Below are positions 30,851-43,450 of a stretch of 64,000 nt of DNA, in pieces. The stretch is from assembly GCA_013407085.1 (NCBI GenBank), contig JACCGJ010023351.1:17507-81506 (forward strand), read 5' to 3'. Positions within the stretch are counted from its first letter, which is position 1; each line of letters begins with the position of its first letter. The translations under genes were made by a program, and so were the position numbers. The notes under the pieces were generated by a model. The model searched no databases. It was not told where the DNA came from and saw nothing but the letters and a program-made list of their open reading frames with translations. Source of the DNA: Atriophallophorus winterbourni. Lineage: Eukaryota > Platyhelminthes > Trematoda > Plagiorchiida > Microphallidae.

Positions 30851-31006
30851 GGATTGAGAAGTACGAAACCCCCGAAATTTGACGAGAGGCCGCTTCGCAA
30901 TGCGAATAGAAGCCACATAATCCAGACCGTGTACAGACTTTTTATTAGTAACACGTTTATTTAAACAGAACCAACAGTTGCCTGGAAACATCCTCGCTCT
31001 AAACAT

Positions 31007-31396
31007 TTGCTTAAAATTGATCAGATTATTGTAAGGCGCTCTAATATAATGAGCGTACTCATCGGCAGATCACATCAAAGCGCAGACTGCGGCAATAACT
31101 ATACGCGGTTTGTGCGAAACGGAAGCTTTCCCATACGAGATTTCACGGTACCAGATTGTGTGCTAAGAAAAGGAAAGACGTCACTCGCCTGCGTGAACCT
31201 AAGCTATCTGCGTGATCTGCAACGTTTTCACACCCGAGTTCAACAAGACAACCCCAAACGAATCACCTTGAGAAATCTGGAAATCAATGTAAAGCTGCAT
31301 ATGGCAATTTGCACTTTACACGCATGGTCAGAAGAAAGCTTGAACAAACGACTGGTGCGAAGCAAAAACTTGAGAGATAAGTTATGCGTTAATTGA
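31007..31396 (+). other. Unassigned open frame, 129 codons
   Basis: Longest unexplained plus-strand frame here. The sequence is basic towards its C-terminus (NPKRITLRNLEINVKL..., SLNKRLVRSKNLRDKL) with no motif I recognise. The frame opens from an AT-rich flank, and no clear splice sites were confirmed. It could be a host exon, part of a transposon or chance. Confidence 0.25.
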
Positions 31397-31649
31397 GAAA
31401 CGGTAAGCATTTTTGAGGTTCAAAGTTATGTCAACAGATGAAAACATACGACTTCAATGAACAGTTAGGAATAAGGTCCAACAAGCTACAATACGATGTA
31501 CAAATGACTTTTGTTATTAAAGTAACCTTAGTATACCAAAGGCTGCAAATACTGGAAATTTTCACGGTATAAATTAGGGGATTAGGAGAGACATTAGTCC
31601 AAACAAACTAGAAACGGCACCCAATAAGTCTGTATCTATTAACCAAATT

Positions 31650-31828
31650 GTCGACAAAACTCAGCAGATGGAAAGAATAATATAGCACTTCTCCTCTCTT
31701 CGTCTAGGGTCAGTACGGTTCTATTGCATGTTCTTAAAAATTTTGAGCGTTTGCCAACCATTAAAAATCTAGATCCTACCGCTACGCTTGATAAACTCAA
31801 TAGGACAGTCGAACGCTTAGCGAAATGA
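31650..31828 (+). pseudogene. RTE-clade RT, first part (split by CR1)
   Basis: The plus strand reads VLKNFERLPTIKNLDPTATLDKLNRTVERLAK, aligning with the LPTIEHLDTHPNIDKLNMAVDRLADK block of the RTE at 30247-30400. It breaks at 31828 and resumes at 33048 with PVDDGIPPELIKCC, so the intervening 1.2 kb is an insertion. Confidence 0.7.
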
Positions 31829-31829
31829 G

Positions 31830-33047
31830 AAATCGCTCTTGTCCAACATATTTGCTGACAAGATTAGACGATTGGGCGGGGGTTATATATGCGATAGGCT
31901 GTATTCACACGTGCTAATTGGACATTTCTAATTCTTTCTACAAAGTAGATCATGATTTACTCTTAAACAAACTGAAAAAACACGGTATTGTTAAGTGATT
32001 CCCTCACAAGCAGACACATCCGAGTTCGTGTGGACGGCCCATTATCGAAGAAATTAGATGTCACTAGCGGTGTTACACAAGGCTCAGTGCTTGGACTATT
32101 ACTGTTCCTGGTCTATATGAACGATAAACCAATACTCAATGACAGTAAGATGGTATTGTTTGCTGACAATATAAAACTGTGGAGGCGAATCAACAAAGGT
32201 GATGATTGTTCTTTGCTGCAAAACGATTTGGATGCTTTGTACAACTGGTCATCCGAAAATAAACTGTCATTATATATGCAAAAGTAGAAGATCATTCACA
32301 TCGGTCCTGACCTTGTCTTCTTTTATCAATATAACTTCTGCGACATAAACCCGGGGTACACTGAAGAAGAAAAAGACCTGGGTGTCTAGTTTTTCGGTAA
32401 TTTGGAAAATGGTCTACAATATGAAGCCGCTAACGAAAGCGCGTCACAGCTGCTTGTCATGTTACGGCGGATATTTGGACGTTTTCCACAGGCTTTTTTC
32501 CTCTCATGATGAACACATATATATACCCGGTTCTAGACCATGTTGAACAAGCCTGAACACTATGGCTTCAAAAGAACATCTTACTTCTGGATTGCATATA
32601 CCAGAGAGCTACTAAGCTTGTCATTGGACTAGAAAATATGCCATTCGCTTAGCGACTCAGACTGGAGCTGAGGAAATTTGTACAAATGATAATGCGGAGT
32701 GATATCTTATTTGCATATAAAATACTCACTCCCGTTTCCTACCCACTGGACTTATTAATACATTTCACAATATTCTTGTTCGGTGCGTGAGTGCTTTGTT
32801 TGGAATTCCGTACCTTCCGATTCGGTAATCAAAAAGAGTTTATCTACATTCGAATCAAAACTTGACAATTTTATGAGAGCTAATCCGAATTTTGCTCTCA
32901 ACTATTAATAAACTATCATGGTCCCATTGATTTCTATTTTAGTTATAAATATATATGTATACATTGATAACTATAGTTCTGCTCTGTGGTTATCGTAAAC
33001 TTAATTGCTTTTTCAACCCTAAAACTTGAATCTTGAATCTTGAATCT
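31830..33047 (+). pseudogene. CR1-like copy inserted in RTE
   Basis: RT fragment: decayed motif A region near 31930, RVRVDGPLSKKLDVTSGVTQGSVLG (SGVPQG has become SGVTQG), LFADNIKLWRRI (FADD changed to FADN), LDALYNWSSENKLS, EEEKDLGV (32360), LLVMLRRIFGRF (32455), LRKFVQMIMRSDILFAYKIL (32670), and a CFVWNSVP end with VTFESKLDNFMRAN. The 3' UTR ends in CTTGAAT repeats (33025-33047). The loss of the second catalytic Asp and many stops show a dead copy. Confidence 0.78.
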
Positions 33048-33640
33048 GGTTGGACCCTGTTGACGACGGAATACCACCCGAACTCATCAAATGCTGTATA
33101 TCAGCATAATTACAACTTATTTACCATTTGCTTCTTCAGTGCTGGCAGGAGGAGTTTGTCCCATAAGAGATGCGACACACAAATATCATCACGTTATTTA
33201 AGAATAAGGTAGATAGAGGCGACTGCAACAATTACAGCGAAATCTCCATTTTGATTGTTGTAGGCAAATTGTTTGCTAAAGTCTTACAAATCCGGGTACA
33301 AGTTTTAGCTAATAGAATTTACACGGAATCTCAATGTGGTTTCCGCCAGGGAAGATGAACCAATCACATGATTTTCTCCCGGAGACTTAAAGAAGGCATC
33401 CGACTACGTCAGCGGGGAAGGGGCTATACAAAATGCCTGATCTGATAGGCTACACTTTAAACTGCTCAAACTCGTTATTTCTTTTCAAACTATCATGGAG
33501 GGCTCATTTTTATTGTTTTTTGGTTCATATTTAAAAGCCTCTAAAATTCTCCGAGGATTCACACAAGGTTGTTTACTTTCGTCCGCTCTTTTAAGAGGAG
33601 AAAAGAAGGCCTTCGTTTACGCATGGGTACGTACAACAAC
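33048..33640 (+). pseudogene. RTE-clade RT, second part
   Basis: Continuation of 31650-31828: DDGIPPELIKCC, then the open frame 33170-33358 with MRHTNIITLFKNKVDRGDCNNYSEISIL (cf. DANIVTLYKNKGDRGDCNNYRGISLL of RTE RTs), VLANRIYTESQCGFRQGR, then a deletion, then LLKLVISFQTIMEGSFL and ILRGFTQGCLLSSALL (33570; decayed GVKQGCVLAP motif B). Inactive. Confidence 0.75.
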
Positions 33641-33734
33641 AAGTGTAGGACACATTGAAGGGCAGGCGAAATAATTCGGAAACGCAGTTGCCGCTAATCG
33701 AATGTTATGTGCATTTTGGCTATCTTTTCCAGTG

Positions 33735-33930
33735 TTCAATCCCAATATGTTCAATATCATCTATGGCTGGCATATTAATCGTCTGCTTGAATATGTTCTG
33801 TCATATCTAAAAAGAGTATGCTAATCTATGAAAAACATTCGAGACGAGCAATGGATCAGGTCAAACGTTTCCAATGAGGATCGTCTTGACAAGTTGGGAC
33901 TATTAACTGAAACATTTCATAGTGAGTTAG
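33735..33930 (+). pseudogene. Decayed CR1-like RT C-terminal scrap
   Basis: It reads FNPNMFNIIYGWHINRLLEYVLSYL, a decayed form of the F.....F..IY..YIRP.LEY block, and VSNEDRLDKLGLL, the Y-E-x-RL-x-x-L-x-L block. No longer frame is left. Confidence 0.45.
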
Positions 33931-34889
33931 ATAGTTAGTGTTGTTTTTATATTACCGGTAGGATAAAGGGTTGCATACAAAAGTAAGTGTTTGGGACACA
34001 AGTATGGCCAGGGTTAGTGTTCAAGAATTACAAAAGCAAAATTAAGTAGCATAGCTGCTTTTGAAAGTTGAATCACAGATATATCTGACGTTTTATACGC
34101 GTCTGTACAAAATTACGATTATTTCTTATCAATGAAACCTTTGGCCATAGAAAGATATCAATGTGCATTGTGGCGTAAATATTGATCATAATACCTATAT
34201 TGATCGCCGGCAAGAACTCCCGTCTTTCACCGGCGGCGCTAAAAACTTTCTGGTGATGAACGCATTGAAGAACGTACACGGAGATGAATACGAATTGTTC
34301 AAGTGAACGTGTGAGAAACTGTGGTTTATTGATTAGCGAGGTGCATATCTGCACGCATTAATGTTGTGATTGCAAAAACCATTGTTCTAGTTGTTTTTGT
34401 GCAAAATACTTCCTCCAGTGGAATTTTATCGTGTGGAAAGATGGTGAATAACATTCCAATACAAAAGTTTAGTATCATGCGACACGTGCGGAAATAAGCG
34501 TGATTGCTTTGTGTAAATCTTTAGCCTTTCACATAGATATTAAGATTGTTCTATTCTCGCAATGGAAAAAGAGTAGAGAATAATATCCTGTGTGAGTAGC
34601 TGTTCAGAAAAATCATTCTCATTAGTAATTAAACCGAAAATGTTTGTAGAACAAGAACTGAACACGCAATAATTATTTTACCGGCATTTGAGTTTAGTTC
34701 GTTGTACAATACCTGTACGCACGTCAGTTTACCAATGCTCATTGAAGTTTTCAGTCGTATTCACATTTATTCGACAATCCTTCCAATTTACTTTTTATAA
34801 AAAATTACGTTCATTATTTCACAGCAAATATTTTACACGAGCTAAGTATAAGTACTGATTCGGCGAATGCCTCAGAACTCAGTAGGTTT
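33931..34889. other. No gene seen
   Basis: AT-rich. The minus frame 34073-34354 has no recognisable motif. Confidence 0.4.
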
Positions 34890-35430
34890 CATGGTAGAGA
34901 AAGCAGTACGCTTAACAATAACCATATGATGATAGGCATATGAAGTATATTAACAAAATCTCTCAAACATCAATGGGGACTCTCAGATGCCATATGTTCA
35001 TCGAAATTAGGAGCGAAAACCTCAACAGATTCCGAGCGTATGATTGCTTCATGCAAAATTTTTCCAAGGATTCAAGCATTTAATATTCAAGGAATAATGG
35101 TAAAATTTTATTATTTTACAACACCACAGGTTTTGGGTATGAATGAAAATGTGGGAAATATAAAATTTTAGAAGGAGTAGAATCCCAGAGCTTGCAACAA
35201 TAGTCAGAACACGGTTTTAGGGTATCCGTTACACGCCCACGGCGTGATCTGCGTTCAGCTGCCAAGAGTTGTATCTGCTGCATTGTTTCAGAATTGACGC
35301 ATTGATTGCTTATAGACTCCGGCACCATTGGTGCTGGATATTCCGAAAGAATTAAGCATTCTTGTGGGTAAAAATTGACTCGAGCGTTAGAGGTTGTCAG
35401 CACAAAATCAATTAGTCCGTTATCTCTCAT
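34890..35430 (-). pseudogene. Probable CR1-like 3' remnants
   Basis: 34895-34930 resembles the CR1 3' UTR at 24215-24250 (CTTAACAA..ACCATA), and 35100-35145 (ACAACACCACAGG) resembles those at 11895 and 12505. The open frame 35116-35430 contains TDTLKPCSDYCCKLWDSTPSK, possibly a decayed T-x-x-RP-x-LEY-x-x-Q-x-WSP block, but its N-terminal half is unassigned. Confidence 0.35.
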
Positions 35431-35739
35431 GACAGGAAAGACACCGGGTTTCAGCTTCGTAGTGTTGTTAAAAGTCGATTTGGAAGAATACCGTGTTTAT
35501 ATAATGGCTATTTTGTCAGTTAAGTAAAGCGAGCATATATCGGTAAACTCCGCTAATTTATTCCAAAGTTTTTGTAGAAACACATGTCATGATGCTTGTA
35601 TTAAAGGGGTTTGTTTTATAGTCGACAGACCGCAGTATCGCAAAAGCATCCACGAGTACCGAATGTTTCGGCTAGGTATTTCCACTGTCACACGCGGTAA
35701 GAGTACTGTATCGCTGGTGTAACCAAATACCCTTGAACA

Positions 35740-36540
35740 AGGCGCTGCGAACCTTGATTCACACGAATGACAAGCACTTCTTACGCTGAAACAAGATACA
35801 GATACAGCCATTACTAAGGCTGACAAAGGTAAAGTGACGGTAATTTTGAACAAAAGCGATTATTTAGACAAGGTTGGGCTACACTTATACGAGGGCCTTT
35901 ATGAGCGGATATATAATGGCGAAATGGAACATGTAATGAATAACTGCAAAATGGTAATCTCTATGTACTCAATTAGCGTTAAGTAGAGTTTGGCAAAGGG
36001 CATGTGGTAAAACCTGTATCCCAAGTCTACTCTAACTGAAAGGTTCTACGACCTACATAAAATACAAAATGAAGGCATTCTTTATAAACGATCATAGACG
36101 GTATCCGATCACTGGCGCACGAGTTAGCTAGACATTTGGTTTATTTGCTCAAACCTTTAGTCGGTTACACATCTGCGTTCACCAATAGCGCATATGAATT
36201 TGCAGCATGCTCAATTCCGGAAACAATTAATGACTATAAATTAACGGTTAGCTTTTATGTGAAAGCTTTGATCACAAACGTCGATACACCATTTCGTTAG
36301 ATCTGATGTCAGTTTTTCAGAACGCATAAAATTGAGCGTCCAGCAAATTAGAAACGTCGTATCGATCTGCCTAAGCATGAAACAATTCGTATTTAATAAG
36401 CAATTATAAGGAAACAAAGAAGGGTTGGCAGCGGGTTCACTGATATGTTCAGTATTTGCAAACATGTATATGAAGAATTTTAAGAAAACAGCCCTCAATG
36501 GTATAGGATTCAAGCCACAATTATGGTGTAGACGTGAAAA
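35740..36540 (+). pseudogene. Old PLE RT remnant, different PLE group
   Basis: Stop-interrupted plus-strand similarity to PLE RTs in correct order: TDTAITKADKGKVTVILNKSDYLDK (35798-35870), LTERFYDLHKIQNEG (decayed FYGLPKIHK; 36045-36080), an SDHWRTS...LARHLVYLLKPLVGYTSAFTNSAYEF-like block (36110-36200), VSICLSMKQFVFNKQL, and GLAAGSLICSVFANMYMKNFKKTAL (36420-36490; cf. G.AMGSPVS...AN.YM..FE...L). It lacks YVDD. It differs from the PLEs at 9-16 kb and has no associated hammerhead motif. Confidence 0.58.
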
Positions 36541-37560
36541 TAGAAGCGGTTGTCTATTGAAAACCTATAAATACAAACACGCAAAACGACGCAAGCAAAT
36601 TCACGTTCAAAATAATTCACATCGAAAACAATTCACTCAAAAGTTCCCTAAACTATTTTATTTTGCTTAAACACGAAAACAAACAAGGGATTGGAACATC
36701 TAATATTTTCAATTAAGCATTCAAAGTATTGTGATTTCTGCCATGAAGTTGTTTATATTTAAACAATTTTCTCAAATAAATATTCGTCGGTAATTGGCTG
36801 TGAAATTCACTGTGAAGCTCAATGAATACCTGAAGAGCAAAGCACTATCTAACTGTCCGTATTAACTCTCAGTAGGTTATTAGTTTACTTGTCATATATC
36901 TCGTCATCATGTGGTTTCATGTGTATTGATGTTTTTCTACCATGAAATATTGAGATTTCTGAGCTCAGGAAGAAACTGAAGGGAATGAATCAAGGTGTAT
37001 GCACTTCAAACAAAAGTGTTTTAGATAACTGCATGACAGTCACGTTTCACTGAACTCCACCAATTTAATCCTAATTAACAAAAAAATGTGAGCTGCGTTA
37101 TGAATAATGTTGCCTTAATGACATTGCTAATATGATAGAGCTAGTTTAGAGTTCACGTTTCATTATTGTGCTAAATATCGTCATTTAGTGAAAGCTTTTG
37201 CATCTTATGAACTGTAAAATTTAATTGCAGCCACGCTGAGTCAAAATATTCGATGACTGTTTATCATGGAATAAAATTTGTGGGTTAGATTCAGTCACTA
37301 AAACACTGATAGTCACTTGTTGGATTACTAAATTCCATTCGTCTGATTACCTGTTTTCTTCCACTTCGAATTTAATACTAATATCAAGCCAGGGGGGAGT
37401 AAGAACCGACATGAACTACTACGACCTTGGGCAAATGTTGCTTAACCTAACTTTGACCACCATGCAAATGGCAATCATCTTCTGGTATCTGCTCGTTAGA
37501 TGCCGGTGCTTGCTGTCTAACGATGATTTCACCATGGCGGAAAATCTCGGGTTTTAGACC

Positions 37561-37893
37561 CTATCGTTTCGTGTCATACTGTGTATATGCACCACTGTTG
37601 TCTTGTAGGAAATGACGAAAGCATTTGAAATAATGTGTGGTCAGTTGTAGCTTAGTAATATCGTGCACCAAATAAACGCGGATGCTGCTTGAGATACTCC
37701 CGAGAGAGCTTCTTTCCATTTTCACAATACTCTCCTGCAGCCAATTGAGGAAATCCGCTTGGCTAAGGGTTGGTTCCAATTTATCGATACTGCAACTGTA
37801 TATTTCCTCCGTCGAACAACCAGCCGATACCTCATTGGCATCAACAGCGAAATGTGTCTCTAAAAGGACCATTGTTCGGCATTTGTTTTTCAA
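37561..37893 (-). pseudogene. Possible LTR-retrotransposon gag scrap (BEL/Pao-like?)
   Basis: 110-codon open frame with non-random composition: LSQADFLNWLQESIVKMERSSLGSISSS then TTHYFKCFRHFLQDNSGAY. The FLxWLxE helix followed by an H-Y-x-x-C-F-x-F-L pattern is reminiscent of the part of BEL/Pao gag proteins just before the zinc knuckles. There are no clear LTRs or pol. A host exon is the alternative. Confidence 0.28.
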
Positions 37894-40046
37894 ATTTCGA
37901 TACGCTCATCATATACCGCATGTTTTGGTTAAGAAGAATTTATAATAATAATATAATATACTACAGACAAAAGAACAGTTTGGTCGAAAATGTTTTTCAG
38001 CTTTTTATTAGCAATAACAAAAATAGTTCAAAAATGTTAGAAGGCTGTTAAAAGATCACAGTTTTGTATGAATAAAATATTTGGTAAATATGTCCGTTTG
38101 AATTTGCGATAAACATCATGTACCAGTCCTCAGGGATTTGCTTAAAATTAATTCAACGTTATCGTTTAGTGCTTTTATACTGGGGAACATTTTGTAGTCT
38201 TACTAATTTGAGATCCGTCGCTCGATATCGACCATTTATATACATAAAAATCGCGTGATTGTTTCGTGATCCATTCCTTTCTGAAAGACAAAACAGTCCG
38301 TCTTCGAAAAAACCGTGTCTTTTGCAGCGTTCGTGACGGTGGGCAGCACTCAGATGATCGACAACAGTTGCACACTGATGGCTTGATCTTCAATTAGCAA
38401 ACTAGAGGACGCTTCCACATTATGTTTCGGCTAATATCCATCTGGTACCAAATCCTTTGAAATTTTCACTAAGTTTCTAACGACGGTCCACATTGGAAGC
38501 ACTGGACTCGCTTTTCGCTCTGATTTAAGCTCAACAACATTGCATATCCTGTCTCGGGTCTGACCTTCAACATTGTAGTGTCATGCCTTACGGCCTGAGC
38601 TAGCGTCCACCGTTTGAACGATAGCGATTAGGCCTTCATAAATGTTTATCCAGACTGGCATATTTTAGTAGCGTCATATGCCCGACCAGTTGAGAAGGAG
38701 CCTGCAACATCTACTGTGCTCCTCTTACCGATCTAATTCCTTTGTCAGAACTATAAAGAGTGTGTCTCCGATGTTATTCCTTGCTCTTATGTTCCATCCT
38801 GAACAGGTCTTCTCACAGCAAATGTGATATGTCTAATGACCGACTTTCTGATTTAACTCACCATGGAATACAACCATTTTCCTCTCTGCACACATGTCTT
38901 GGTCATCGAAAGCGGTACTGTCTTACTAAGCAGTACATGCTATGTTGATCTATATCAGATAACACTTCAGCATGTGTTGCTTTGCTTAATCGCGATTTGT
39001 TCAAAATATGGCGATTGCTTCGTAAATGGGAAGCAGTAGTTTCTTTTTGTCCCTTTTATGTATGCCTCATGTTTAATTACCGTACTCTGGAGCATTTAGT
39101 TAGATCGCGCTATATAACATTGACATTGTGTCTCACGGTCAATTTGTGGTTGCTTTAGGTACGAAATTTTAATTGACACAAAATGGCAACCGCTCAGTTT
39201 ATCTGTTTATCAAACTTATCTGGTCTTCAGTAAATCTTGATAACTAACCAGAAAATGTTGTGAACATATCGTTCTTTAGATGCATACAAAACAGTAACTT
39301 GGGAAGTGAATTAGATTTTACGTAACTTTATTTTCAGTTGATCAAGTTACTTCAAAATACCTTGGAGACGTCGTCGTGGGTGAGACAGAAATGCAATTCA
39401 ACGGAAATCTTTCTGATTCGTGGAAGGACTTGTAACATATCAATCGTTTCTCTATCCATGTCGAGAATGCTAATTTGAATCGATGTTAAAAAAAAATAAT
39501 TTCGCATCTGTAAATCTGAGTCATGTTCCATAGTCTAAGTGATCTTAACAAGAATGTCTGAACTGTAATACGTTTTTATATTTGAAGAATTTCTTTAGTA
39601 GTTAAGTAATTACGCCACGAGACAAATGCACTATTCAAATGTTTCTTTAAACCAAAAATTGTTATTGGCTACATTTCACAATCATAAATTTTGTGACTGT
39701 AATGGTCCGATACATTTCTTCCAATTTTCTTGAATACCGAATTTGGATCAATACTGCTTGTGTGTTTTAACAACATAAACATCATATTGTCGTATGAATT
39801 GCATGCAAAACTCAATTCGAATTACGAAATATCTCAGTTGTATGTACTTCTGTCTCACACATACAACCACGGGTTCTGTTCGAAAGTACAGATAATTGTT
39901 TTCACATTTTCGGCTCAAAACTCACACAACTACGCTGCTATACGTAGAGGTGTAAGCCATTTAGTATCCGTAGGACGCATTGAATTGCATCAGTTTTTTT
40001 TCACGCTACCTACAGCCAAGGAGCAACAAAGACCGCTTAGGACAGT

Positions 40047-40096
40047 GTAAAGAAGGAGAAGAAGAAAAAGATGAAGGGAAAGAAGAAGGAGAATGA
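40047..40096 (+). repeat. Purine-rich GA tract
   Basis: About 50 nt of almost pure A/G (AAGAAGGAGAAGAAG...). It could be a decayed (GAA)n tail of a CR1-like copy, but no element was recognised next to it. Confidence 0.6.
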
Positions 40097-40284
40097 CTTG
40101 CTCTTGCTCTCGCACAATTGTAAGCATGAACGAAGACGTAACATTATGCGTATCAGAATTTTAGGCTTGTAAATAGTGCAAATTTCTTCAAACTATTTCA
40201 ATTTCGAGATTGCGCCAAGTAACATGATGATTTTGTTCAATTTCTGATTATGCGAAATGGGACCAATCTTCATCATCCTAACCA

Positions 40285-40707
40285 TTGTCTCTAATTGATC
40301 ATGACAAATTACGAGGCATTTGTGCCATATGTGATCCATGCAAAGTAAAAGAATCTAGTTATTTTTCAAGCGCAAAAAACTCTGATTCGATTGTGGAAAG
40401 ACGCGTGTTTTGTGCAGAAGCGAACCTTCAACAGCAAGAAAATAGTTTAGTGTCTTTTCAATCATTTACGTGTCGAAACGCCCAGAAGACAGTACAAAAC
40501 ACAGTCTTTAACTGTAAGGTTAACAAGGAAGTTGTAACTACCGCGGAAACACCGCTTGCTGCAAAAATCAATCATAGCCTCTTCCGAAGATTCAACACGA
40601 CCGATGATTTTGCGAAGCCGAACAGTAGTCGATCAAATGGAAGTGTTAAATTTCCACAGAATGTGTTTGAGCTAAAACAAAAGAGTGTGAATACGAAAAT
40701 TTTTTGA
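40285..40707 (+). other. Unassigned open frame, 140 codons
   Basis: Longest frame in the gene-poor stretch. It is Ser/Asn/Lys-rich with two Cys pairs near its start (ICAICDPC), ending KQKSVNTKIF stop at 40705. The in-frame start is not certain. It might be a terminal exon of a host gene, but no partner exon was found. Confidence 0.3.
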
Positions 40708-40829
40708 GAGACAAAAATCGAATAATTAACAAAAATTTTTAGTACTGTCAATGGAAGAACATCGCTGTCGCTTAAGCAACGCGAAGCAGATGACCAGAAA
40801 TATTGTTATGATCTTTGCCTCACACGCGT

Positions 40830-41110
40830 CGTTGACCCGATTATTTAGACCCAGTACGCGCGTCGTGCTACCTCACCTAGGTTACTGCGTGCAGTATTAT
40901 CGCCGGTAGAAAATATCTAGCTCGCCTCTTGCTCTCTTAGTTTTACACAAATCCGCTGCACAAATGTTCAACGATATTTCATGAAAGGAAATACTAAATT
41001 CGTCGTAATCCTCCGAAACTTAAAAAACGGCTATAAATCGATGAGCTGTTATCGTTAATGGTGTACCCAATTCGAACAAAAAGAATCCAGTAAACGACAG
41101 CAACACGACT
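40830..41110 (+). pseudogene. Very decayed CR1-like RT C-terminus
   Basis: It reads RVVLPHLGYCVQYY (cf. RPHLEYCVQAW at about 2720) and some 150 nt later a possible LRNLKNGYKSM block. Only short matches in the right order support this. Confidence 0.35.
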
Positions 41111-43212
41111 GTAGTGGATCAAGATTGTATCAAGAGATTCTCCCTCTCAAAATATCATTCTACAGAGAAAAAAAAATCCAGGAAAGTATACTCGATGCGT
41201 GGTGGCAACGCCAAAAATCGACACCTACTTTGATCTGTATATTACAGAAAACGCATGTACATGAATGATCGCGGAATGATTTCGCCACCCAGTCAAGCAC
41301 ATACACCCCAGACAAAACGGATAAAGCAGCCGATTAATTCTGGGTCGGCGAATACACTTATATGTGTTCTTCATCTACCCCGAAAATGAAATCTCCAACA
41401 TGCTGTCATACCAATGCTTTCTAGGCACTTTTACTAAACTTTATACACGTTTTTGGATTTGATTGCGTGAGAGACACCTGGTTGAATAATTCTATGCACG
41501 ACTCTGGACTCAACATCGCATATATGATAATTTAGAGAAATGATCGATAAACAAAAGTTGGCAATGTTTTCATCCACTTACATGAAAGCATTAAGTCCAC
41601 TATATTATTGTCCTCTGAGTTACATGTCCCAGATATTTTGCTTTATTGACCTTCTTCATAAACGTATGTTTCTCTTAGCATTGATTTGTTGCCCACCCCA
41701 ACCATTTTCTAATGAAATTGTTCTTTCTAATTTAGTACGTTTCGTATTGAAGCTTTCTAACATTCTTACCTGCTCTGTCATTTTATTCTAACAACACTTA
41801 TCACACGAATTGCGGGTACCGAAACTTTCGAATGGTTTCTTCGGAAAATAATGACTTGCACCCAACTGTGAAACAATGTACAACATAACCAGATTCGCGT
41901 TATATGCGTTCATGAGGTACAATGGGTACTGCACTATCTTTCTTCAATAATGTTTATAAAGTACCATTTTGACACGAAAAAGTTACCCGCATAGCAACTA
42001 TTGTCGCTACTTGGATATAGTGAAGATATTGTGTATGCACCATACTTAATCTACATAATCGCGGTAGAATCAAGACGTGAACGAATCGACCGGAAGTTAT
42101 TCGACTGAGAAATTAGATATCTCTGATGCAACCAACATCCGAAACTTTGAATCTAATTATCGAAACGTTATCTAAATTTACCAAACGTACCCGACCACTT
42201 CATCTCAGTATGTATGCATAATTTCCCGCAGGATTATGGGAACCAAACTTTAAGCCAATGGTGCGTTGATATTTGGCAAGTCAATGAAGGAACCGATGAC
42301 GTGGATATTTCTCGCGGGAAAATTGTTGCTCGCCACAAACGCGGATGCTAAATTCACACTGGGAATATCGGATTGTCAGAATGATAAATTTCTGGCTAAA
42401 CGGGCCTTTGGAACCGGACACTCATTATCGGTATGCGATTGGTCTGTTAGGGCAAAAACACAACATCAAAATTTCTTTAAATTACAATTAACTTGTAATA
42501 TTGTGAAAAACATTGGAATGTTTTAAACCGATCTGGTTACCATAAGAATGATAGGATAAGTTCTTAATTAAAAGGTCCTGTTGGATTTTTGCACACTTAG
42601 TCGCATCATATATACCTTATATGTGCAAAACGTTGGCCAGTATTTTTGAACTCCCTCATTTCCTCAAGCATCAAACTTAATGCACAGAGATATATGGTGC
42701 CATGAATTGTTCTATGCAGATCCTATTCTAATTCATTGTTTTCCAAAATATTTTCAATTGATAAATACGAGAGTCTATGAGAGTTTGCGTCGCCAAATGA
42801 GGGTTTCTGTTGGCTATATATGCCAACTTATATCGATATCTAACTATCAAAAAAATGTTTGTATATCTCACACACAGCCCCAATTGACATAAATATATAA
42901 TCAGCAACAAACGTCGGTGGTTCATATTCATTGATGACTCTCATAAAATTTTTGCAAACATCTTCGAAACGCTGTCGCGATAATCTTATATGCCCGTTTT
43001 AATTCCAATTCCGGAACACATTGAACGTATTAAAGTGCATTTTTTCTGCAGCCTCTTCAAACCTTATTGACCTATTGACAGTGTCTAACAAATCATCAAA
43101 TATTTCTTGTCAGTTACTCATCAGACGAAACTCAAAAGGTATTATATTACTCCTCATATATATTACTCCTAATAATCAATGCGCGGCCTCTTTAGATCTC
43201 TCCCGGTGATAC

Positions 43213-43429
43213 TGTTGTATAGACGGCGAACGAACTATCGATCATCCATCAATCACGATCGATCGAAAGTGCATATTGTGATTATTGTTCAGTGTACAAA
43301 CATTGTGATATTCACTCGCTCCCTGATATTGTGATATTCATTCATTCGATTAATACACGAGTTCGAGTTCGGTTGTGTTTTCTGTCGAACCCACGGCTGG
43401 GCCAGTGCAATACTCTTACAGTAATAACA
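43213..43429 (+). repeat. Left LTR
   Basis: TGTTGTATAG...AATAACA, 217 bp. It contains a tandem ATTGTGATATTCA motif twice (43303, 43328). It is followed by ATTGGCGACGGGTGCGG, a probable primer-binding region. Confidence 0.88.
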
Positions 43430-43450
43430 ATTGGCGACGGGTGCGGAACA

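Larger units (their letters stand above)
36541..43212. other. Gene-poor, AT-rich stretch
   Basis: About 6.7 kb with no convincing gene apart from the weak items listed inside it (37561-37893, 40047-40096, 40285-40707, 40830-41110). Other open frames are short, AT-biased and without motifs. It could be intron or intergenic DNA. Confidence 0.5.

Noticed and set aside
39730..40050. 106-codon plus frame
   Set aside because: No motif and no splice support; runs into a purine tract.
42266..42526. 86-codon plus frame
   Set aside because: No recognisable protein features; likely chance.
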